Shown here: piece after piece, positions 59,186-64,000 of the stretch | Layout: each line of letters starts with the position of its first letter | How positions within the stretch are numbered: the stretch's first letter is position 1 | Assembly: GCF_002892835.1 (NCBI RefSeq) | Contig: NZ_PJMB01000012.1 | Span: 62,001-126,000, forward strand | Origin: Arthrobacter sp. AFG7.2 | GTDB taxonomy: Bacteria > Actinomycetota > Actinomycetes > Actinomycetales > Micrococcaceae | Reading direction: 5' to 3' | Length of the DNA stretch: 64,000 bases | Notes under the pieces: generated by a model | What the model saw: the letters and a program-made list of their open reading frames with translations, nothing else | Database searches by the model: none | Told to the model about the DNA's origin: nothing | Position numbers and translations under genes: made by a program

Positions 59186-60495
59186 GGTCGGCCCATGCCC
59201 CTATAGATCCAACCTGCAGCCCGCCATTTGAAGGGTTCAAGAACGTTGCGGCCGTCCAGAATGCGCGGGTTAGCCACAGAACCCGCTAAATCGTATGGAT
59301 CCAGAGCGAGGTACTGGTTCCATTCCGTTAAAAGAAGCAATGCATCGGCCTTCTGTACCGCTAGCTCGGTACTCGGCTCATAATGCAGTTCCGGGAAACG
59401 ACGGGCGGCGTTCGGCAGCGCTTCAGGATCAGTTACTGTAACTACTGCCCCTTGAAGTTGCAATTGTGCTGCGATGCTCAATGCGGGCGAGTCTCGGACG
59501 TCATCGCTTTCCGGCTTGAAGGCTGCGCCGAGAACTGTAATTCTCTGACCAAGCAAGGAGCCACCACACAACTCGCGCGTAAGCTCAACTACCCGCGTTC
59601 TGCGACGCATGTTGATAGCGTCGACTTCTCTCAGGAATGTCAGCGCTTGATCGGCTCCCAATTCGCCGGCACGGGCCATGAATGCTCGGATGTCTTTCGG
59701 TAGGCATCCTCCTCCAAATCCAATGCCAGCGTTCAAGAACTTTCGACCAATTCTGTCATCCATGCCGATTGCGTCCGCAAGACGCGTGACATCGGCGCCT
59801 GACGCTTCGCACAGTTCGGCCATAGCGTTAATGAAAGAGATTTTGGTCGCCAAGAACGAATTAGCAGCCGTTTTTACAAGTTCAGCTGTCGGGTGGTCGG
59901 TAACCAAACGAGGTGTTCCAGTCGAGAGTGGCAGCGCATAGACTTCATCCAAAACCGCGACAGCAGCATGCTCCTCGGACCCGCCAGAGACTCCGTAAAC
60001 GAAGCGGTCTGGTTTCAGAGTGTCGGACACAGCATGCCCTTCGCGTAGGAACTCAGGGTTCCAAACCAAGTGTGCTGTTGGTTCCTGGTCTACTACTGCG
60101 TGTGCGAGTCGAGATGCCGTTCCTACTGGAACTGTCGACTTCCCGACGACAACGTCCCCGGGCGATAGATAAGGCAAGAGCCCGTTCAATGCTGCATCGA
60201 CATATGACAAGTCAGCCCCGTTCTCTCCCTTCTTTTGAGGAGTTCCGACACAAATGAAGTGCACGTTGCTCCCCGCAGCGGTCGACATGTCAGTTGTAAA
60301 GGATAGCCTTCCTGTTGATTGGACTTCTTCTAGTAGATCTTCAAGTCCTGGCTCGTAAAATGGAGCTTGGGCAGCAGACAAAGCTGCGACTTTTCGTTGG
60401 TCCACGTCTATGCCAACTACCTCGTGACCGAGTTTGGCCATACAGGCGGCATGGACAGCTCCGAGGTATCCACAACCTATTACTGAAATGCGCAT
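59182..60495 (-). CDS. ugd: UDP-glucose/GDP-mannose dehydrogenase family, probable UDP-glucose 6-dehydrogenase
   Basis: A 437-aa protein with an N-terminal Rossmann domain (MRISVIGCGYLGAVHAACMA), FICVGTPQKK, KSTVPVGTA, a catalytic Cys in GIGFGGGCLPKDIRAFM near residue 265, and a C-terminal UDP-binding domain (ITVLGAAFKPESDDVRDSPAL). It oxidises UDP-glucose to UDP-glucuronate with 2 NAD+. The galU gene in the same locus supplies UDP-glucose; GDP-mannose as substrate is less likely. Confidence 0.9.
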   Translation of the reverse strand: MRISVIGCGYLGAVHAACMAKLGHEVVGIDVDQRKVAALSAAQAPFYEPGLEDLLEEVQSTGRLSFTTDMSTAAGSNVHFICVGTPQKKGENGADLSYVDAALNGLLPYLSPGDVVVGKSTVPVGTASRLAHAVVDQEPTAHLVWNPEFLREGHAVSDTLKPDRFVYGVSGGSEEHAAVAVLDEVYALPLSTGTPRLVTDHPTAELVKTAANSFLATKISFINAMAELCEASGADVTRLADAIGMDDRIGRKFLNAGIGFGGGCLPKDIRAFMARAGELGADQALTFLREVDAINMRRRTRVVELTRELCGGSLLGQRITVLGAAFKPESDDVRDSPALSIAAQLQLQGAVVTVTDPEALPNAARRFPELHYEPSTELAVQKADALLLLTEWNQYLALDPYDLAGSVANPRILDGRNVLEPFKWRAAGWIYRGMGRP

Positions 60496-60557
60496 TTATG
60501 CCTTCCCCCTATACCAGGATTTGCGGCCGTAGCCGCTAAAGTTCAACCCGATCCTGG

Positions 60558-62036
60558 TCAGACCGCGCCGGTGCTTGCAAATACAGCCTTGAAAGTTTTA
60601 AAGAGTATGACGACGTCGCCCATCAGAGACCAATTCTCCACATAGTAAAGGTCCAGCCTTATGCTTTCTTCCCAGCTTAGGTTTGACCGCCCGCTGACCT
60701 GCCAGAGTCCGCTCATACCAGGGCTGACGTATAAACGCCTATGGGCAGCATCGTCATACAGCGCAACTTCCCCTGCCCTTTGAGGTCGTGGGCCCACAAG
60801 ACTCATGCTGCCGCCCAATACGTTAAGGAGTTGGGGAAGCTCGTCTAGGGAATACTTACGTAGAGTACGGCCTAGGGGGGTGATGCGAGGATCATTTTCT
60901 ACTTTGAATAACGGCTTGTCGCTGGAACCCTGTGCTTCAAGGAGTTTAGCGAGTTCAGCATCAGCATTAACCTTCATCGACCGGAACTTCAGCATTTTGA
61001 AGGTCGTACCCCGCAAACCAATCCTTTCCTGCTGGTAGAACACAGGGCCCGGGTCTGTGATTTTGACGAGCACCGCGAGGATCAGAAACACAGGGGTAAG
61101 CAGAGCCACGAGTAGACCTGAAACCGCTATGTCGAATGTCCTCTTGGCAACCTTCTTACCTCCTGTCAGCTTGGGTGTAGATACATGTATAAGGGGTAGG
61201 CCGGCTACCGGTTGAGTGTGTATTCGTGGACCGGCAATGTCTGTCAGTGCGGGGGCTAGAATCATACCGATATCCCTAGCAGCCAGTTCCCAACCCAGCC
61301 TGCGCAGATCTTTTGGATGAAGATTGACCCCAGCCGAGACAGCAACAGCATCTACATCCGACGTGAGGATGACCTTGAGTATGGAGTCAAAGTCCTCTTG
61401 CGTTCCTGTTACGGGAACAGCTGAGCTGGGCAGGTGCGAAAAATGGTCTGAAGCACCGGGCAGGTGCGCCGCAATAGGAAAGTAACCGGCGGCAGGAGCA
61501 CTCTTGAGCGAATCTGCGAGGTGCGCTGCTGAATGCGGCCCCCCAAGAATGAGCACTCTCAGCACACTCTTGCCATGCCTTCTTTCAAGGCTGAGATGCT
61601 GTCGAACCAACCAACGGGCGGCTAACAAACCTAAAGCCCCTGCTGGAAAGGCCAGTCCTACGAAGCCTCGAGCAGTATCGATCCGCAGTGCATACGAAAT
61701 GACCGCCACAAAGCCGAAGAGCCATGCCGAGCCGGCAAGCACCCTTTTGTATTCTTCTGACCCGGAGCCAAGGACCTTTGCGTCCCTAGTGCCCCAAATG
61801 CCCAACATTAACCACCAAGCAACGACGAGTACCGCCGAAAGCAGCAAGTAATCCACGTCTCGTGCGGGACCGTTGTCGAGATCTGAGAATCCGAATCTTA
61901 CACCGTAGGCACCAGCCACAGCCCAGACAACAACACCAGCATCGACTAGTTTGAGCCTGTTGGAGTATTTATGCCGCCAATTAGCAGGGTCCCGCACTGA
62001 CAGAATGCCTTTTTTTTGTTGTAGTACCACGCTCAT
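60558..62036 (-). CDS. Polyprenyl-phosphate sugar-1-phosphate transferase (initiating glycosyltransferase)
   Basis: A 492-aa protein. The N-terminal half has about four to five membrane spans and a CoA-binding-like domain (VLILGGPHSAAHLADSLKS). The C-terminal 200 residues are the bacterial sugar transferase domain: KRTFDIAVSGLLVALLTPVF, DPGPVFYQQERIGLRG, FKMLKFRSM, YSLDELPQLLNVLGG and SLVGPRPQ. It starts polymer synthesis by moving sugar-1-phosphate to undecaprenyl phosphate. Sugar (glucose or galactose likely) not decidable. Confidence 0.92.
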   Translation of the reverse strand: MSVVLQQKKGILSVRDPANWRHKYSNRLKLVDAGVVVWAVAGAYGVRFGFSDLDNGPARDVDYLLLSAVLVVAWWLMLGIWGTRDAKVLGSGSEEYKRVLAGSAWLFGFVAVISYALRIDTARGFVGLAFPAGALGLLAARWLVRQHLSLERRHGKSVLRVLILGGPHSAAHLADSLKSAPAAGYFPIAAHLPGASDHFSHLPSSAVPVTGTQEDFDSILKVILTSDVDAVAVSAGVNLHPKDLRRLGWELAARDIGMILAPALTDIAGPRIHTQPVAGLPLIHVSTPKLTGGKKVAKRTFDIAVSGLLVALLTPVFLILAVLVKITDPGPVFYQQERIGLRGTTFKMLKFRSMKVNADAELAKLLEAQGSSDKPLFKVENDPRITPLGRTLRKYSLDELPQLLNVLGGSMSLVGPRPQRAGEVALYDDAAHRRLYVSPGMSGLWQVSGRSNLSWEESIRLDLYYVENWSLMGDVVILFKTFKAVFASTGAV

Positions 62037-62054
62037 CCCCCAACCAAAACAGTC

Positions 62055-63023
62055 TTAAGACCTGATGTGGTTGGCGTTATTGCGATACCACGCAACAGTA
62101 CCCTCAATGCCTTCGTATAAGCCGATGGATGCTTTCCATCCCGCCTCAGTAAGTTTGGAAACATCCAGCAGCTTCTGGGGAGTGCCATCGGGTTTAGTTG
62201 CGTCCCACGCCACATCACCTTCGTAGCCAACTGCCTTCGCAACTAGTTCAGCCAGTTCCTTGATGGTGACGTCGTTGCCAGTCCCCACATTTACTTGAGC
62301 GGAACCATCATAATGCTCGAGTAGATGAAGGCATGCGGAGGCCATGTCGTCAACGTGAAGGAACTCTCGCCGAGGTGAACCCGATCCCCAATTGGTAACC
62401 CTCAGGCTGCCTGCCGAAGCAGCCTCGTCATAACGACGAATAAGTGCTGGCAAGACGTGTGAACCTTCCGGCGAAAAGTTGTCGCCTGGACCGTACAAGT
62501 TAGTAGGCATAGCAGAAATCCACGGAAGCCCGAATTGCCTCCGAACAGCCTGCACGTGCATGATGCCAGCAATTTTTGCTATTGCATAGGCATCATTTGT
62601 GGGCTCCAAATGCCCCGTAAGTAAAGTGTCTTCACGAATGGGTTGTTCAGCGAATTTCGGATATATACAAGATGACCCCAAGAAAAGAAGTCGCTCGACT
62701 CCGTACTGCCGAGCGGCATCCAGGACATTGACTTGGATCTGTACGTTCTCGCTTAGGAAATCAACAGGGAAAGCGTTGTTGGCGAGAATACCTCCAACTT
62801 TCGCTGCGGCAAGGACGACGTAGCGAGGCCTTGCGCTCTCAAAGAAAGCAAAAACATCGTCACGGTTCTTGAGATCGAGCTCGGACGAAGAGCGCCCAAT
62901 GATGTTCGTAAAGCCCTCCGACTTCAAGTTCCGCCAGATTGCGGAACCGACAAGGCCTCGGTGACCGGCCACGTAGAAGGGCGCGGAGCGTTCCAAGGGG
63001 GCTGGCGCGAAATCAATTTCCAC
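62055..63023 (-). CDS. fcl: GDP-L-fucose synthase
   Basis: A 322-aa short-chain dehydrogenase: Rossmann loop VAGHRGLVGSAIWRNL, catalytic Ser in LFLGSSCIYPKFAEQPI, and YAIAKIAGIMHVQAVR with Tyr-x3-Lys. Reaction: epimerase-reductase conversion of GDP-4-keto-6-deoxymannose to GDP-L-fucose with NADPH. It is three bases from gmd, which makes its substrate. Base composition is lower in GC than the first 50 kb. Confidence 0.92.
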   Translation of the reverse strand: MEIDFAPAPLERSAPFYVAGHRGLVGSAIWRNLKSEGFTNIIGRSSSELDLKNRDDVFAFFESARPRYVVLAAAKVGGILANNAFPVDFLSENVQIQVNVLDAARQYGVERLLFLGSSCIYPKFAEQPIREDTLLTGHLEPTNDAYAIAKIAGIMHVQAVRRQFGLPWISAMPTNLYGPGDNFSPEGSHVLPALIRRYDEAASAGSLRVTNWGSGSPRREFLHVDDMASACLHLLEHYDGSAQVNVGTGNDVTIKELAELVAKAVGYEGDVAWDATKPDGTPQKLLDVSKLTEAGWKASIGLYEGIEGTVAWYRNNANHIRS

Positions 63024-63026
63024 TTG

Positions 63027-64000
63027 TCAGCCCCTCCAGCTTTCGAGGTCAACTTTATCGATCCAGCTGCTGCCAGCATGTTTCAGAGCTTCAATATCTG
63101 CATCAACCATGATGCGCGCCAGCTCAGGGGTGTGGACTGAAGCTTTCCACCCCAGCTTCGCGTGTGCTTTTGAAGCATCGCCGACCAGCGCGTCTACCTC
63201 GGTGGGACGAAGGTATCGCTCATCGAAACGGACGTGGTTCTCCCAGTTCAGGCCAACGTGCTCGAATGAGATCTCTAGGAAATCCCGGACGGTGTAGTTT
63301 CCTCCTGTTGCAAGAACAAAGTCTTCGGGCTCGTCGGCCTGAAGCATGCGCCACATCCCTTCGACATATTCGGCTGCGTAGCCCCAGTCGCGAACGGCAT
63401 CCAAGTTACCCATGTAGAGGAGATCCTGTTTGCCTGCTTTGATGGCGGCAACTGCGCGAGTAATCTTTCGCGTGACGAAGGTCTCGCCTCGGCGAGGTGA
63501 CTCATGGTTGAAAAGAACGCCATTGACGGCAAACATGCCGTAGGCCTCTCGATAATTCTTCGTTATCCAGTAGCTATAAACCTTGGCGGCACCGTACGGC
63601 GACCTCGGGTAAAACGGCGTCTCTTCGTTTTGTGGAGGAGGCGTCGCACCGAACATCTCAGAGGAGGACGCTTGATAAAACCGTGTTTCGATGCCGGACA
63701 TCCGCACTGCTTCCAGTAGCCGAATGGTACCGACTCCAGTGGTGTCCGCAGTGTGCTCGGGCTCATCGAATGACACGCGGACGTGAGATTGAGCCGCAAG
63801 ATTGTATACCTCGTGTGGCCGAATGTCCGCTAGGAGCGTGACCATTCTGGCTCCATCACTTAGATCGCCGTAATGAAGAAAGAGCTTTGCTTTGGGGTCA
63901 TGAGGATCAACATAAAGGTGATCGACCCTGGCTGTGTTGAAGGTCGACGCTCTTCGAATAAGGCCGTGGACTTCGTATCCTTTGCCTAAAAGAAGTTCAG
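63027..64000 (-). CDS. gmd: GDP-mannose 4,6-dehydratase (5' end outside window)
   Basis: The frame is open to the window edge and the last bases translate as [19 protein letters not shown], the start of the GMD Rossmann domain, so only about 15-20 N-terminal residues are missing. Further motifs: [48 protein letters not shown] and [13 protein letters not shown] (catalytic Thr/Ser, Glu, Tyr and Lys). It converts GDP-mannose to GDP-4-keto-6-deoxymannose. TTA Leu codons and AT-rich third positions differ from the rest of the window. Confidence 0.93.
   Translation of the reverse strand, partial: ELLLGKGYEVHGLIRRASTFNTARVDHLYVDPHDPKAKLFLHYGDLSDGARMVTLLADIRPHEVYNLAAQSHVRVSFDEPEHTADTTGVGTIRLLEAVRMSGIETRFYQASSSEMFGATPPPQNEETPFYPRSPYGAAKVYSYWITKNYREAYGMFAVNGVLFNHESPRRGETFVTRKITRAVAAIKAGKQDLLYMGNLDAVRDWGYAAEYVEGMWRMLQADEPEDFVLATGGNYTVRDFLEISFEHVGLNWENHVRFDERYLRPTEVDALVGDASKAHAKLGWKASVHTPELARIMVDADIEALKHAGSSWIDKVDLESWRG

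Overview
The window is high-GC actinobacterial DNA. Gene content and order (mycobacterium-type Dld fused lactate dehydrogenase, Csp copper-storage proteins, actinobacterial paaABCDE, an LAxTG-anchored wall protein, two-component TrkA/TrkH potassium uptake, an AbiEi-like single-gene cassette, frequent GTG/TTG starts and ATGA overlaps) suggest an Arthrobacter/Pseudarthrobacter-type member of the Micrococcaceae. No rRNA, tRNA, CRISPR array, transposase or phage gene was seen.

Layout. 1-5.8 kb: end of a GH1-like glycosidase, a glycosyltransferase, a Csp copper protein with a small partner, an M20 peptidase and a GCS2-type carboxylate-amine ligase. 5.9-13.4 kb: two CNNM/CorC-type membrane proteins, a CsbD stress protein behind a SigB/SigF-like promoter, a lipoprotein, a DUF3040 protein, an alpha/beta hydrolase, an ion-channel-like protein with a degenerate pore and a DUF2254 protein. 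13.4-18.5 kb: a second Csp gene, MerR/SulP with an operator between them, and TrkA/TrkH. 18.8-24 kb: cupin, hydrolase, a 50-aa membrane protein, a GAF-ANTAR regulator, a flavodoxin-like reductase and a stress-type cluster ending in a PRC-barrel/DUF2382 protein. 24-29.4 kb: GntR regulator divergent from lldP-dld (lactate use). 29.5-36.2 kb: MFS/ArsR pair, lipoprotein plus Ser/Thr kinase, DUF2795, two STAS-like proteins and a Tat-exported PHP-type metallohydrolase. 36.2-38.7 kb: a CBS/PII-like/DUF1538 cluster and the 3' remnant of an alternative ribosomal protein L36 gene. 38.7-43.6 kb: a TetR-controlled flavin monooxygenase operon with its own exporter, flavin reductase and NADP oxidoreductase. 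43.7-49.9 kb: an AbiEi-like/nuclease-like gene flanked by inverted repeats, then the phenylacetyl-CoA epoxidase operon paaABCDE-paaG.

50-64 kb is a surface polysaccharide locus in two converging halves. The forward half starts with an uncharacterised structured leader and a Tat-signal protein, then a PqqD-like protein, an HprK-like kinase fused to a PqqD-like domain, a Wzz/BY-kinase, a nucleotidyltransferase and galU. The reverse half has gmd, fcl, an undecaprenyl-phosphate sugar transferase, ugd, a DUF4012 protein, an LAxTG wall protein, a 48-aa membrane protein and VanZ. Base composition drops clearly in the reverse half, which fits horizontal exchange of capsule genes.

The best candidate for a little-described system is the PqqD / HprK-like / nucleotidyltransferase set with the Tat-exported protein and structured leader at 50.0-54.8 kb. 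Starts were moved inward from the longest open frame where a ribosome-binding site or family length supported it; each such case is noted.
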